DNA of 64,000 nucleotides, taken from contig NZ_JACSMR010000010.1 in assembly GCF_018618755.1 (NCBI RefSeq), positions 62,001-126,000 on the forward strand, in the 5' to 3' direction. Positions within the stretch are counted from its first letter, which is position 1. Each line of letters starts with the position of its first letter. Position numbers and translations under genes: made by a program. Origin of the DNA: Exiguobacterium sp. s193 (GTDB taxonomy: Bacteria > Bacillota > Bacilli > Exiguobacteriales > Exiguobacteriaceae). Positions 17,008-26,829 of this stretch are shown here, piece by piece. The notes below the pieces were generated by a model. It had not been told where the DNA came from, ran no database searches, and saw nothing but the letters and a program-made list of their open reading frames with translations.

Positions 17008-18534
17008 ATGAAACGTCGTCATCAACTCATGCTCGGCATCACGTCTCTTATCGTCGTTTTATCCTTGCTTGTCCACGGGCTCCATCGTTTCACGGCGTTC
17101 GGAGAAGGGATTTCCGAATTGCGTGGAACCCACCTTGCATCATTCGCGACATTAACGGTAATCGCCGTAATCCCTGTGCTGTTTCTAATCGGTGCTTTTA
17201 TCCTTTACCGCCTTCATCCGAAGGGTAAGCACGTCGCTCTACTCCTGACGCTATCCCTCACCTTGACGAGTATGTCGATCGTTGCTGGTGGAGAAGGACT
17301 CGTCGAATATCACTTCTCGATTTTCATGGTCTTGGCATTGATTGCCTACTTCCGTCGGATTGACTTAATTTTAATCAGCACGGTGTTATTCGCGATTCAA
17401 CATTTTGCCGGGTTCTTTTTGGCCCCGACTTTGATTTGCGGCACAAACGATTATCCGTTTAGCTTATTGATGATTCACGCTGTGTTCTTACTCTTGACGA
17501 GTGGTGCTCTCATCATTCAAATATCCGTCCAAAACCGGGAACGTCAGGCTGCGATGACACGTGAAACAGAAGCTGATGCGCTGATCACGAATGTCAGCCA
17601 ACAAATCGAAGCCCTCGTCAGTCATTTAAAAACTAATACGACACACTTAAAACAAGCGGCAGCGAACTCTGTTGTCGTGACGAATCAAATCGCTGCTGCC
17701 ATCGAACCGATCGTCGACTCAGCCGATGGACAACATCAATCGATGCAACACGGGACCAACCAGCTGCAACAAGTCAATCAAGCCATCGCGACGATTCAAG
17801 CACAGATGGCCGCAACGGCAGAGACGGCAGTCCGAATGACGGAAACGGCCCGTGGCGGGAACGACGAGATGCAGTTGATGGAGCAACGGGTCGAAGCGAT
17901 GGTCGAAGCGACGAATCGCTTAAACCAATCGGTCGAGGCGATGACGGGACGCTCTGATAAAATCCAAACGATTCTCGCGAGCCTTGAAGCGATTGCCGGG
18001 CAAACGAACTTGCTTGCACTCAACGCAGCTATCGAAGCAGCACGGGCTGGTGAAGCGGGACGTGGGTTTGCCGTCGTCGCAACCGAGGTCGGTCATCTCG
18101 CCGTCCAGTCGCGGAGCTACGCAAATGAAGTCACGGACGTCTTGCATGCCCTCGTCGAGGATACGGAACAAATCAAAACGACGGCTCAAGCCTATGCCGA
18201 TACGCTGACGGAAAACCGACAAATGACGCAACGGGTCGGTCAGACGTTCGCGGATATCACAGGGATGATCCAACATGTCGAACAGAGCATCTGTTCCATT
18301 CAAACGGCACGTCAAGGTGTCGGCACACAGATGCTTGATATCGGAGAACGGATGGATACGACACGTGTCGCTTCGCTTGAGGTGCGTCGCGGGATTGAAT
18401 CGACAGCTGCCGGACTGCAAGAACAAGCCGGCGTCCAACACGAATTCGAGACGATGACCGAATCACTCGATCAGATGACGGATTCACTTGAACTGCTCGT
18501 CGATGAATTGACGAACCACGTCGAACGATCATAA
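17008..18534 (+). CDS. methyl-accepting chemotaxis protein
   Basis: 508 residues. About six hydrophobic segments in residues 1-170, then a long coiled-coil signalling domain. The CheA/CheW-binding tip is LEAIAGQTNLLALNAAIEAA with RAGEAGRGFAVVATEVGHLA after it. There is no sizeable extracytoplasmic ligand domain and no obvious HAMP domain, so sensing would take place within the membrane region. ATG 17008 has CGGAGGA about 11 bases upstream. Single gene with its own terminator. Confidence 0.9.
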   Translation: MKRRHQLMLGITSLIVVLSLLVHGLHRFTAFGEGISELRGTHLASFATLTVIAVIPVLFLIGAFILYRLHPKGKHVALLLTLSLTLTSMSIVAGGEGLVEYHFSIFMVLALIAYFRRIDLILISTVLFAIQHFAGFFLAPTLICGTNDYPFSLLMIHAVFLLLTSGALIIQISVQNRERQAAMTRETEADALITNVSQQIEALVSHLKTNTTHLKQAAANSVVVTNQIAAAIEPIVDSADGQHQSMQHGTNQLQQVNQAIATIQAQMAATAETAVRMTETARGGNDEMQLMEQRVEAMVEATNRLNQSVEAMTGRSDKIQTILASLEAIAGQTNLLALNAAIEAARAGEAGRGFAVVATEVGHLAVQSRSYANEVTDVLHALVEDTEQIKTTAQAYADTLTENRQMTQRVGQTFADITGMIQHVEQSICSIQTARQGVGTQMLDIGERMDTTRVASLEVRRGIESTAAGLQEQAGVQHEFETMTESLDQMTDSLELLVDELTNHVERS

Positions 18535-18555
18535 ACGTTCCGTCCTGGACAAACC

Positions 18556-18602
18556 AAAACACCGATGCTCCCGTTTTTCATACGGAAGCATCGGTGTTTT
18601 CT
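18556..18602 (+). terminator. rho-independent terminator
   Basis: AAAACACCGATGCT/AGCATCGGTGTTTT stem behind the chemoreceptor gene. Confidence 0.8.
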
Positions 18603-18780
18603 GTATGTAGGCTTCTCTTTCATAACAACAAGACAATAGCTCTCCAACTTTCATAAGAGGTTGTCTACCGTCTGGAACCAATTGTCTATTTTTAAAAATC
18701 ACACAAATCATTTCTAGGAATCCCACCTCTCTACACCGAATAACTAGTAAGACTGACCTTTTTTAGAGAGGAGTTCTTTG

Positions 18781-21700
18781 ATGCAGATTTTCGTTAAACA
18801 GCTGAGGGGTTCTTTCATCCGGTTCGGACGGACGTACTGGAAAGATGCCACCGTTTTATCAGGTGTCCTCCTCGTCATTTTCTTATACGGGGCAGCCCTC
18901 TTTCGACCCGGGATGGTCGTCTTCAGTGATATGTCGTTTGGGTTATCTTCGAATCGGTATTTAGAAGAGATCTTCGGCGCCTGGAATAACCGGTGGAGTA
19001 CGACGACGCTCCTCAACGTCCCACGCCTGCTCTATATTTTCCCATTTTATCTGTTAAGTCTAGCATTCGGCGCTTCTGGCCCGATTTTGATTAAATCGTT
19101 TATTTTCGGACTGTTGATTGTTTCAGCCGTCTCGATGTTCGCCTTGACGAAACGGTTACACTCCGTTTATGTCTCGGCACATTTTTCACTGTTATCACTC
19201 GTCGCATTTGGAATCGCGGCATTATTTTACGCCTTGAATCCTTGGATCATCACCCGCATCCAGCACATCTATCTCTTATGTGGCTATTCCGTTTTTCCAC
19301 TTGCCTTGCTGTTGTTCCTAAATATTTTTGACCCGAAGTTCCGTCAACAGTTGAACCCGAATTTCACGCTGTCGGGACGTCTGACGCGACGAACATGGAT
19401 TGATCTCGTCGGACTCGCTGTCATTTTCGCTTTCATGGCAGGTGGCATCCATTACTTTTTCTTTTCGTTGATTTACATGGGCATCATGGTCGGATTGATT
19501 TTCCTGAAGACATTTTGGACACACCGTAAGGAGAACATCGTCAAACCCTTGATCGGATTTTATGTCCGGTCGACGGTTGCTTTCGGATTGATTTTTCTTT
19601 TATTTAATTCCTACTGGTTCTTTATGTACGTCGGTTCGATTTTGACCGGATCACAAGCTTCCCAGCACAACATCAACGTCTCCGATACATTGATGTTGTT
19701 CAGCCGGAACTCGTCCTGGTCAAACGTCTTGTATTTGACGAGCTACTGGTGGCCGATGTTCGATTTGACGACGCTTCCTCTCAGTTTTTGGCTTGGCGGC
19801 GGTCTCATTCTCTTGTTGATTCTGCTCGGAGCACTCGTCTCGTACCGCCAACCGATTCACTTATTCTTCACCGGACTCAGTTTGCCGTTGATCGTCTTTG
19901 CGACCGGCACCCATGAACAGGTCGCTGATTTCTTCGTCCTGTTCGTCACGAAAACCCCTTTGATCGGGGCGATGTTCCGTGACCCGAACAAACTAGTTGG
20001 TCTCTTGATGGTCAGTTACAGCCTGTTGCTTGCGTCGAGTCTCGCGACGATTTTTAATCGCCCTTCGAAGACGCTCCCGCTCCCGTTGTACCGGACACTT
20101 GCAATCGGCATCACGGTCGTCGCACTCAGTCTGTTTTTCTTACCTTACCGCAGTGTCTACATGGAAGGGTTTTATCGTCCCGTGACGATGCCAAAAGAAT
20201 ATACGACCGTCCACTCCTTGATTGACGGCAAGTGGCTCCAATTTCCGATCGCAGACGAGATGACACAACCAGGAACGGGTGTTGCGACGCCGACCTGGAA
20301 CAAAAATCCGAATCCGGACGGAGAAGTGAAGGCGACGGGTGACGTTCAAGTGTACGGGTCGCAGGCTGACACGGTCTTTCATCACGAGGGCTCTTCTCCG
20401 ACAATCGGTTATATGATGACGTTCTTGCAGTATCTACTCGATACAGGTCGGTCCGACCAAGCCGGACAAATCGCCAAGGCGTTCGGACTCGAGCAGTTCG
20501 CCTACCGGACCGAATATGCCGGGATGGCAGAACGGCAAGCCTTTAATAAACAATTACTCAAAACACAACATGATTTACTCGCGACAAAACAAGTCGGCTT
20601 ATTCACATTGTTCGATTTAATCGAACCACTCGACACACGGACCGTGCCACAATTGATTTTGACGCCGTACGGGCTCGAACGCTCCGTTACGTTCTCGACA
20701 CTTGACGGTTATTCGCTTGGCGCACAGTCGATTCTCTATGCGACACAGGCGCACCAAGACGGATTGGCATGGCTAAAACAAGATGACATCATCGAGATGG
20801 CGGAAGAAAACGATTTGCTGTTGAGCCAAGTTCCGGATGCTTATTTTTGGAAACCGTTCAACGCCATCGATTCTGCCAACTCCTTTTTAAACTGGGGGAA
20901 AACGTTTTTAGCGAACAGCGATTGGCGTTGGTACCTCCGGACGCAAGGTATCACGAATCCGTCGTTTGATCTCGACTTCGGGGACGGCATCGGGCTTTCG
21001 TTTGCCTCTGCAAAGATTGACGCCCCGGTCTATAAGCTCGATCAGTTAAAAACGAAACAAGTTGCTTCGTTCAACTCGATGCTCGAAGATGAAACATTCT
21101 TTAAAGCTGATAACCCGGACATCGTCGACCTGTCACCGAACCCCTTATCTAAGGAAAACAACTTACCCGTCCTGCGGGCGGAAGTCGCGGAAGGAGACCC
21201 GAAATACATCTGGCAAGTCGCGAAGTCCGGGAAGCTGAAAGCATTACCGAACAATGCTTACCGCTTCGATATCACCGCTTCCGGACGTGGTGTCGACCGC
21301 CTGCACGTCAAGGTCCGCTTTTACGATGCGAAGGACCGTGAGTTGAATCAGACTTACGTCGTTGCTCCGCGAGACTCGGGTGACGTCGACGCGATTCACT
21401 TACAAGGCGAATATGTCACGCCGAAGGACGCGAAAACGATGCGGATTGATTTGCTGAGCTTCCAGCGTCCGGAACGAAAGACATATTGGTGGGTCCATGA
21501 CATCAAGATTTACAGTTTTGAGGATTACATGGTCCCGAACACGATTGAAATGACGAAGGATACCGCTCGCGGTCGTTACGCCGGGTACGCTCGCGTGCTC
21601 CTGAATAAAAACGGTGGACAACTCGACTTTGAATTTAACGGACAAAAAATTCCAATCAATACGAAACAGACGGCAGGTGCCAAGCTCGTGTGGGTACCGC

Positions 21701-23247
21701 TCGGAAATCTCGTCGCTAAAGGAAAGAGCTCGACGTTACGCATCACGAACACGCTTGGCTTCAATGCGATTCAAAACATCGTCTTGATTCCGAAACCCGA
21801 GTTGACGAAGCTTACGGAGCAGCTCGACGAAAAACTGCCCATCACAAAAACCATGATGGTGCTCGAAGCGGAGACCGCCTTCGACTATACGGGACATATT
21901 CAGTCTGAGCGAAACTATCCGGGGCTGAGCTTCGGAAAAGGAATCGCGGCACAGCGTGGAACCTTGCAACGTTCAATCGATATCCGGGAGGATGGAAATT
22001 ACGAAATTCAACTGAAAGCGACCCGACCGACGAATCCGAAAGGTCGGCTGACCGTTTTGATCCGCAACGAGACGGATGTCGTCTATCGGCGTGTCTTGAC
22101 TGCTTCCGACTTTAAAGCGGCCGATATCCGAAAGACGGATCTCGGTAAAAATACGATTACGTTTGACCCGCTGCACCGGGATTTCGCGTACCAGCTCGAA
22201 TCCTTGCCGGACGTCTACCGTGCGCTCCATCAAATCACCCTCGAAGATATTCCGTTAGTAAGCGGACGGTATGAGATTGAGCTCACCTATTCAAGCGCTG
22301 TCCCGTCCCTCGTCACGATGGATGATTTGCATAAGTTCGACCCGAATGAGATCGTGACCGATAAACCACTGGCGGAGCCGGAAGCCGCCGCCAACTGTGC
22401 AACGTGCGTCTCGATCACTGAGGACATGTTCCGCGACAGTGAACGGGACGGCGTCTATACGATTGACTATGATCCGACCTGTTCCTGTGATTGGTACATC
22501 TATGCATCACAAAAGGTCAAGGCAAAACCGAACCACGAGTATTTGCTACAGTTCGATGCGGTCAGTCAAAATGTCCGCCAGCGTCACTTGAAGGTCTATT
22601 ACCTCGATGCGGACGACCGTGTCATCGGAACGGACTTCATCAATGAAGTTGAAGAAGATAAGAAAAGCCGCTGGAATCACTATGAACAGATTTTGATTCC
22701 ACCGAAAAAGGCGGTCCGGATGCAACTTCATATCTGGACGCGGGGAAATGAAAAGACGGCTGGCAAACTCAAGCTGAAAAACCTTGAATTTCTGCCATAC
22801 GAAAAATTGATTCTCGTCGATCAATTCATGGTGGCAGAACAGACGGGCACGCCGTTGTTCGCAACAGCAGCGCCCGAGACGCTATCGGTCGACAAGTCAT
22901 GGATGAGCCGACAACTCACGAGCAAGGACACGCTCGGTCGCTTCACCGTCAACGACTCCCCGACACCGCTGTTCGAACTAAAGGATGGTGTCGCCCCGAT
23001 GCGAGGGAACATCGCCCTCAACGGCGTCAGTCAGCTGTACCGTTCGTCCCAAAAAGAAGCGGCTGTGACTGTTGTCTTACGTCCGATTTATTACGGGGGA
23101 CTTGGTCTACTGATACTCGCTTTCCCACTCAGTTTTTTGATTATCTGGTGGATGACGGGACGGCGACCGGAAACATGGCGGACGCGTCTGCGACATCGTT
23201 TTTCGTTCCGTCCGTCGTTTAGAAATCCTTTCAAAAAAGAACGCTAA
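18781..23247 (+). CDS. very large polytopic membrane protein, GT-C-like, surface polysaccharide locus
   Basis: 1,488 residues. Residues 1-460 hold about 12 hydrophobic segments. The first outside loop has VVFSDMSFG, with the acidic residue that GT-C glycosyltransferases keep there. Residues about 470-1440 form a long extracytoplasmic region of beta-rich, carbohydrate-binding-like stretches (for example RGRYAGYARVLLNKNGGQLD). A final membrane segment (YYGGLGLLILAFPLSFLIIW) is followed by a basic tail. The ATG at 18781 follows GAGAGGAG. It resembles the AftD/YfhO kind of architecture; a lipid-linked sugar transferase acting outside the cell is an inference from topology and neighbours. Confidence 0.6.
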   Translation: MQIFVKQLRGSFIRFGRTYWKDATVLSGVLLVIFLYGAALFRPGMVVFSDMSFGLSSNRYLEEIFGAWNNRWSTTTLLNVPRLLYIFPFYLLSLAFGASGPILIKSFIFGLLIVSAVSMFALTKRLHSVYVSAHFSLLSLVAFGIAALFYALNPWIITRIQHIYLLCGYSVFPLALLLFLNIFDPKFRQQLNPNFTLSGRLTRRTWIDLVGLAVIFAFMAGGIHYFFFSLIYMGIMVGLIFLKTFWTHRKENIVKPLIGFYVRSTVAFGLIFLLFNSYWFFMYVGSILTGSQASQHNINVSDTLMLFSRNSSWSNVLYLTSYWWPMFDLTTLPLSFWLGGGLILLLILLGALVSYRQPIHLFFTGLSLPLIVFATGTHEQVADFFVLFVTKTPLIGAMFRDPNKLVGLLMVSYSLLLASSLATIFNRPSKTLPLPLYRTLAIGITVVALSLFFLPYRSVYMEGFYRPVTMPKEYTTVHSLIDGKWLQFPIADEMTQPGTGVATPTWNKNPNPDGEVKATGDVQVYGSQADTVFHHEGSSPTIGYMMTFLQYLLDTGRSDQAGQIAKAFGLEQFAYRTEYAGMAERQAFNKQLLKTQHDLLATKQVGLFTLFDLIEPLDTRTVPQLILTPYGLERSVTFSTLDGYSLGAQSILYATQAHQDGLAWLKQDDIIEMAEENDLLLSQVPDAYFWKPFNAIDSANSFLNWGKTFLANSDWRWYLRTQGITNPSFDLDFGDGIGLSFASAKIDAPVYKLDQLKTKQVASFNSMLEDETFFKADNPDIVDLSPNPLSKENNLPVLRAEVAEGDPKYIWQVAKSGKLKALPNNAYRFDITASGRGVDRLHVKVRFYDAKDRELNQTYVVAPRDSGDVDAIHLQGEYVTPKDAKTMRIDLLSFQRPERKTYWWVHDIKIYSFEDYMVPNTIEMTKDTARGRYAGYARVLLNKNGGQLDFEFNGQKIPINTKQTAGAKLVWVPLGNLVAKGKSSTLRITNTLGFNAIQNIVLIPKPELTKLTEQLDEKLPITKTMMVLEAETAFDYTGHIQSERNYPGLSFGKGIAAQRGTLQRSIDIREDGNYEIQLKATRPTNPKGRLTVLIRNETDVVYRRVLTASDFKAADIRKTDLGKNTITFDPLHRDFAYQLESLPDVYRALHQITLEDIPLVSGRYEIELTYSSAVPSLVTMDDLHKFDPNEIVTDKPLAEPEAAANCATCVSITEDMFRDSERDGVYTIDYDPTCSCDWYIYASQKVKAKPNHEYLLQFDAVSQNVRQRHLKVYYLDADDRVIGTDFINEVEEDKKSRWNHYEQILIPPKKAVRMQLHIWTRGNEKTAGKLKLKNLEFLPYEKLILVDQFMVAEQTGTPLFATAAPETLSVDKSWMSRQLTSKDTLGRFTVNDSPTPLFELKDGVAPMRGNIALNGVSQLYRSSQKEAAVTVVLRPIYYGGLGLLILAFPLSFLIIWWMTGRRPETWRTRLRHRFSFRPSFRNPFKKER

Positions 23248-23249
23248 CC

Positions 23250-23294
23250 AAAACCCGCCTTGCCTCTATGTTTCTAGAGTCAGGCGGGTTTTAT
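23250..23294. terminator. bidirectional terminator
   Basis: AAAACCCGCCT/AGGCGGGTTTT with an inner CCTCTA/TAGAG stem, between the convergent large membrane-protein gene and the GT2 gene. Confidence 0.8.
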
Positions 23295-24448
23295 CAATGA
23301 TGCCGTTTATAAAGCAGTGCCATCGTCTTCAAGAAGGCGAGGGAATCCTTGACGATATTGACGTGTGACCCTTCCCGCTCAATGCAGGTCACGGGCTGTT
23401 GGAAGACTCGGAGACGTTCCTTTTTGGCGGCATACATCAATTCTAAGTCGATTGCCAGTCCACTTTCGACATGGAGATACGGTAAAATCCGGTGGACGAC
23501 CCGGCGGTTGATGATTTTGAGTCCGGTCTGGGAATCGGTGACCCCCTTCGGTAAGAAGGGTCGCGTGACGTTCCGTTTCGCGAAACTGAGCAGCCGCCTT
23601 ACCATCCCCCGGTCCTCAATCGTCAAATCCTTTGTTCCGGTGACGAGATCGTAATATCCTTCCTGTGCAATCGTCAACAGGCGGGATATGTCTTCAATCT
23701 TAAAGGAGTTATCCGCATCAACGAACACATAATAATCGCTTGAGATGTTTTTCATCCCTTCGATGAATAAGCCGGCTTTCCGTGTATTGTGCTCGACCTG
23801 GTGCACTTCGAGGTATCCCACCGTAAAGAGGGTATCTGTCGCTTCCATGACGATTGAACGATAATCATGGAGCAAATCCTGCGAGCGGTCAGACGATGCA
23901 TCATCAAAGAAATTGATCGACGCTTGAATATAATCTTCACTGACGAGCGCGGCGAGACTCTCTAAAAATTCTTTGACATGCCCAAAACGTTTCTCTTCGT
24001 TAAATATTGGTAATATAAAGGCTATAGTATCTTTTAAAATGGGATATTCAGGGTGAAGCAAATGTTGAATTTCAGCGAACAATTCATTTGGATAGGACGG
24101 GCGATAAGAAAAGATACGGAAGACACCATCCCCGTGAATTTCCTGGTACGGAAAATCCCCCTTCATCCGGACGACATCTTTAATGACGAGAATCTTAGCG
24201 CGTGGTCTGCCATCACGAATTTGATTGATGACTTGGATTTGATCCTCACGCTTCAAATAGTCGATGATGTAGAGTTTAATATTATGCTCACTTTCCGCCT
24301 CTTTGACTTCCGTCAATGCAATTTGTTCGAAAGAAGCAGGACACTTGCCCGGTTGTGTGTAAAGTAGTACTGAATAGTACGAAATCAATGACTCATAGGG
24401 AATTTGCCGTGCTTGATCGCTAAAGACTGCAATATGACCTGGATTCAT
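23294..24448 (-). CDS. glycosyltransferase family 2 with N-terminal receiver-like domain
   Basis: 384 residues. Residues 140-384 are a GT2 domain of the polyprenyl-phosphate sugar transferase kind: FILPIFNEEKRF, FFDDASSDRS, the DXD motif YYVFVDADNSFK and VTDSQTGLKIINR. Residues 5-132 look like a degenerate response-regulator receiver: LYIID ends strand 3 with Asp63, then INQIRD, AKILVI and FSYRPSYPNELFAEI in place of the KPF motif. The start follows GGAAAGGATG. Divergent from the flippase operon with a 51-bp gap. The likely role is to charge a lipid carrier with sugar; the receiver assignment is by pattern only. Confidence 0.75.
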   Translation of the reverse strand: MNPGHIAVFSDQARQIPYESLISYYSVLLYTQPGKCPASFEQIALTEVKEAESEHNIKLYIIDYLKREDQIQVINQIRDGRPRAKILVIKDVVRMKGDFPYQEIHGDGVFRIFSYRPSYPNELFAEIQHLLHPEYPILKDTIAFILPIFNEEKRFGHVKEFLESLAALVSEDYIQASINFFDDASSDRSQDLLHDYRSIVMEATDTLFTVGYLEVHQVEHNTRKAGLFIEGMKNISSDYYVFVDADNSFKIEDISRLLTIAQEGYYDLVTGTKDLTIEDRGMVRRLLSFAKRNVTRPFLPKGVTDSQTGLKIINRRVVHRILPYLHVESGLAIDLELMYAAKKERLRVFQQPVTCIEREGSHVNIVKDSLAFLKTMALLYKRHH

Positions 24449-24499
24449 TCACTATCATCCTTTCCGTTTCACGCAAATCGATCGACTGGAGGGGTTACA

Positions 24500-25693
24500 T
24501 TGACAAGCTTTTTAAACCGTCATGCGGTCATTTTGATCTTTCCGCTACTTGATGTCTTATTGAACGTCGTCAACTATGCCTATCATTTGTTACTCGCCCG
24601 AGAGTTATCGAGCGTCGATTATGGACTACTCAACGCGTACCTCGCTCTACTTGGATTATTGTTGATTATCGGTAGTGCTCTACAATGGACTGTCACCCGT
24701 GACCTCAGCCAGCGCCTGAACAATCAATACCGTCAGTTACGTCTTCGCTTACTTCTGTACACCGGATTCATCTTACTTATTTTAATGTACGTATTACCAT
24801 TCATTCTACCTTTTACCAAAATAAACCTTCTTCTAATCACACTTACAATCTTAATCCATATCCTGCTATCGTTTCGGCGGGGTGTTCTTCAAGCAGAAGA
24901 ACGGTTTTATGCGTTGAATTTTTCCTACTACGTCGAGTCGGTCGTCAAGGTAGCGGCCACGTGGGTTTTCTTAAGCTACACCGACGTCACGCTCGCCCTA
25001 TTCTTCATTTTGCTCGGAATGATTCTCGCGTATCTCAGCAGTTTGGTGCAAGTATCATTTCCAGCAAGCTCCGGCAAGACGAAATGGCACGGATTGACCC
25101 ATATGATCCATACCCAAGTCGTCATGACGCTGTTCTTTACACTCGACAGCCTGCTCGTCACCCGCTTCTTCCCGACGCTCGCAGGGGATTACTCCGTCGC
25201 CCTCCGGTTCGGTCAATTGCTGTTGTTCGTCGCGCTTTCACTTTCTCAGTTACTTTTACCACGACTCAGCAGTTTGAATCAGTCGGATACGTTCATCGCA
25301 TGGGAACGAAAACTGTATTTTTTGATTGTCGGTGGACTTGCCTGTTCCGTCCTCTTCTACTTCCTCGCCGTTCCGTACTTGATTCCGATTTTATTCGGAG
25401 ACGGGTATGAACAATCGGGACAATATGTAAAATATATGGCACTCGTCTATGCGGGGATCACTCTGATTCAATACGAAGCACTCGTTCAATTTTCCTTACA
25501 CCGGACCGGCTACTTAAAGTGGTACTGGGGCATCTTAGTCGTACTTGTCCTTTCCTTACTCTTGTTCCGCCAGACGATTGAAATCTGGTTGACGGCGCAA
25601 GTCATCGTCTTTCTCGCAAGTGCCGTTTTCCTACGGCTCATCTTACAAAAACACCGCGTACCGACTACTACTTTGAAGGAGGAAGACGAATGA
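24500..25693 (+). CDS. oligosaccharide flippase family protein (Wzx-like)
   Basis: 397 residues, about 12 membrane segments, opening with FPLLDVLLNVVNYAYHLLLA and LSSVDYGLLNAYLALLGL, a pattern typical of polysaccharide flippases in the MOP superfamily. The start is TTG 24500, seven bases after GGAGGGG; ATG codons further upstream lack a site. Overlaps the following glycosyltransferase by 4 bp. It probably moves the lipid-linked sugar product across the membrane. Confidence 0.78.
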   Translation: MTSFLNRHAVILIFPLLDVLLNVVNYAYHLLLARELSSVDYGLLNAYLALLGLLLIIGSALQWTVTRDLSQRLNNQYRQLRLRLLLYTGFILLILMYVLPFILPFTKINLLLITLTILIHILLSFRRGVLQAEERFYALNFSYYVESVVKVAATWVFLSYTDVTLALFFILLGMILAYLSSLVQVSFPASSGKTKWHGLTHMIHTQVVMTLFFTLDSLLVTRFFPTLAGDYSVALRFGQLLLFVALSLSQLLLPRLSSLNQSDTFIAWERKLYFLIVGGLACSVLFYFLAVPYLIPILFGDGYEQSGQYVKYMALVYAGITLIQYEALVQFSLHRTGYLKWYWGILVVLVLSLLLFRQTIEIWLTAQVIVFLASAVFLRLILQKHRVPTTTLKEEDE

Positions 25694-26829
25694 AACCACA
25701 TCTCTTATTCTTATCCTGGCGTGACATCAAGCACCCGAAAGCAGGTGGTGCGGAAGTCTTCACACACGAGATGCTCAAACGTGTCGCGGATGATTACCAA
25801 ATCACACATATCTCGCCTCGCTTCGAAGGGGGACATGATGTCGAATTCCTCGACGGCGTCACCTACATCCGGCGCGGAACGCTCTCAACCGTCATTCCTT
25901 ATGCCTTCAGTTATTACCAAACGCACGCGGCGACGATCGACCTTGTCGTCGATCAAGTCAACACCCATCAATTTTTTACGCCCCTTTACGTACCACGGGC
26001 GAAACGCGTCTTGTTCATTCATCAATTGACGCGTGAAATTTGGAACATCAACGTTAAACAACCCTATGCCTGGTTAGGAGAGCGGACGGAGACTCCACGC
26101 CTCCGTCTCTACCGAAACGATTTAGCTCTGACTGTCAGCAAGTCGACGGCGGACGACTTGATCGACATCGGCTTTACACCGGAACACGTCACGATTTTGC
26201 CCGAGGGACTCGACTTCGTTCCGTGGCCGAAAGAGCAGTGGCAAGCAAAAGAAGCGAATCCGACCTTCCTTTATGTCGGGCGCATGTCTGCCTATAAAGG
26301 AATCAACGATGCGATCAAAGCGTTCGTGACGCTGAAACAAGAATTTCCTGCCGCCCGCTTTTGGGTAATCGGTAAAAAAGATGACGCCTATATCGAAAAC
26401 GAACTGAATCCACTTGTTCCGGAAGAGATGCGGCAAGATATCACGTACTTCGGATTCGTCAGTGCAGAGGAGAAGCTCGAACGGATGAGTCGGGCGACGG
26501 CCCTGCTGTTCCCGTCAAAACGGGAGGGTTGGGGATTGACCGTCAGTGAAGCAGCGGCTGTCGGAACACCGACGATCGTCTACGATGCCCCGGGACTACG
26601 GGACGCCGTCCAGTATGGGTTAGCCGGTTACTTAGCGACTGCACAGACGCCAGGTGCGTTAGCGATTGAAATGCGGTCGTGTATTCAGGACCCGGCACAG
26701 TACGAAGCGATTCAATTTGCCGCCCACCGTTTTGCGAAGACGCTGCACTGGGATAATACCGGACACCGTTTTCGAGAATGGCTCGATACCGTACTTGTCC
26801 CATCACAATTCAAGGAGGAATATGAATGA
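25690..26829 (+). CDS. glycosyltransferase family 4
   Basis: 379 residues with two Rossmann halves. The N terminus is LLFLSWRDIKHPKAGGAEVF; the C-terminal nucleotide-sugar site has TFLYVGRMSAYKGI and the EX7E region SKREGWGLTVSEAAAVGTP. Cytosolic or peripheral at the membrane. Translationally coupled at both ends (ATGA overlaps at 25690 and 26826), so it works with the flippase and the next GT2. Sugar and linkage are unknown. Confidence 0.9.
   Translation: MKPHLLFLSWRDIKHPKAGGAEVFTHEMLKRVADDYQITHISPRFEGGHDVEFLDGVTYIRRGTLSTVIPYAFSYYQTHAATIDLVVDQVNTHQFFTPLYVPRAKRVLFIHQLTREIWNINVKQPYAWLGERTETPRLRLYRNDLALTVSKSTADDLIDIGFTPEHVTILPEGLDFVPWPKEQWQAKEANPTFLYVGRMSAYKGINDAIKAFVTLKQEFPAARFWVIGKKDDAYIENELNPLVPEEMRQDITYFGFVSAEEKLERMSRATALLFPSKREGWGLTVSEAAAVGTPTIVYDAPGLRDAVQYGLAGYLATAQTPGALAIEMRSCIQDPAQYEAIQFAAHRFAKTLHWDNTGHRFREWLDTVLVPSQFKEEYE

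Noticed and set aside
16801-17025. N-terminal extension of the zinc metallopeptidase
   Set aside because: The extension has no start signal, and the known family start MKWKG follows GGAGG at 16800.
18535-18780. Repeated TTGTCT words between the chemoreceptor and the large membrane-protein gene
   Set aside because: Too short and irregular to call an operator; likely ordinary promoter-region sequence.
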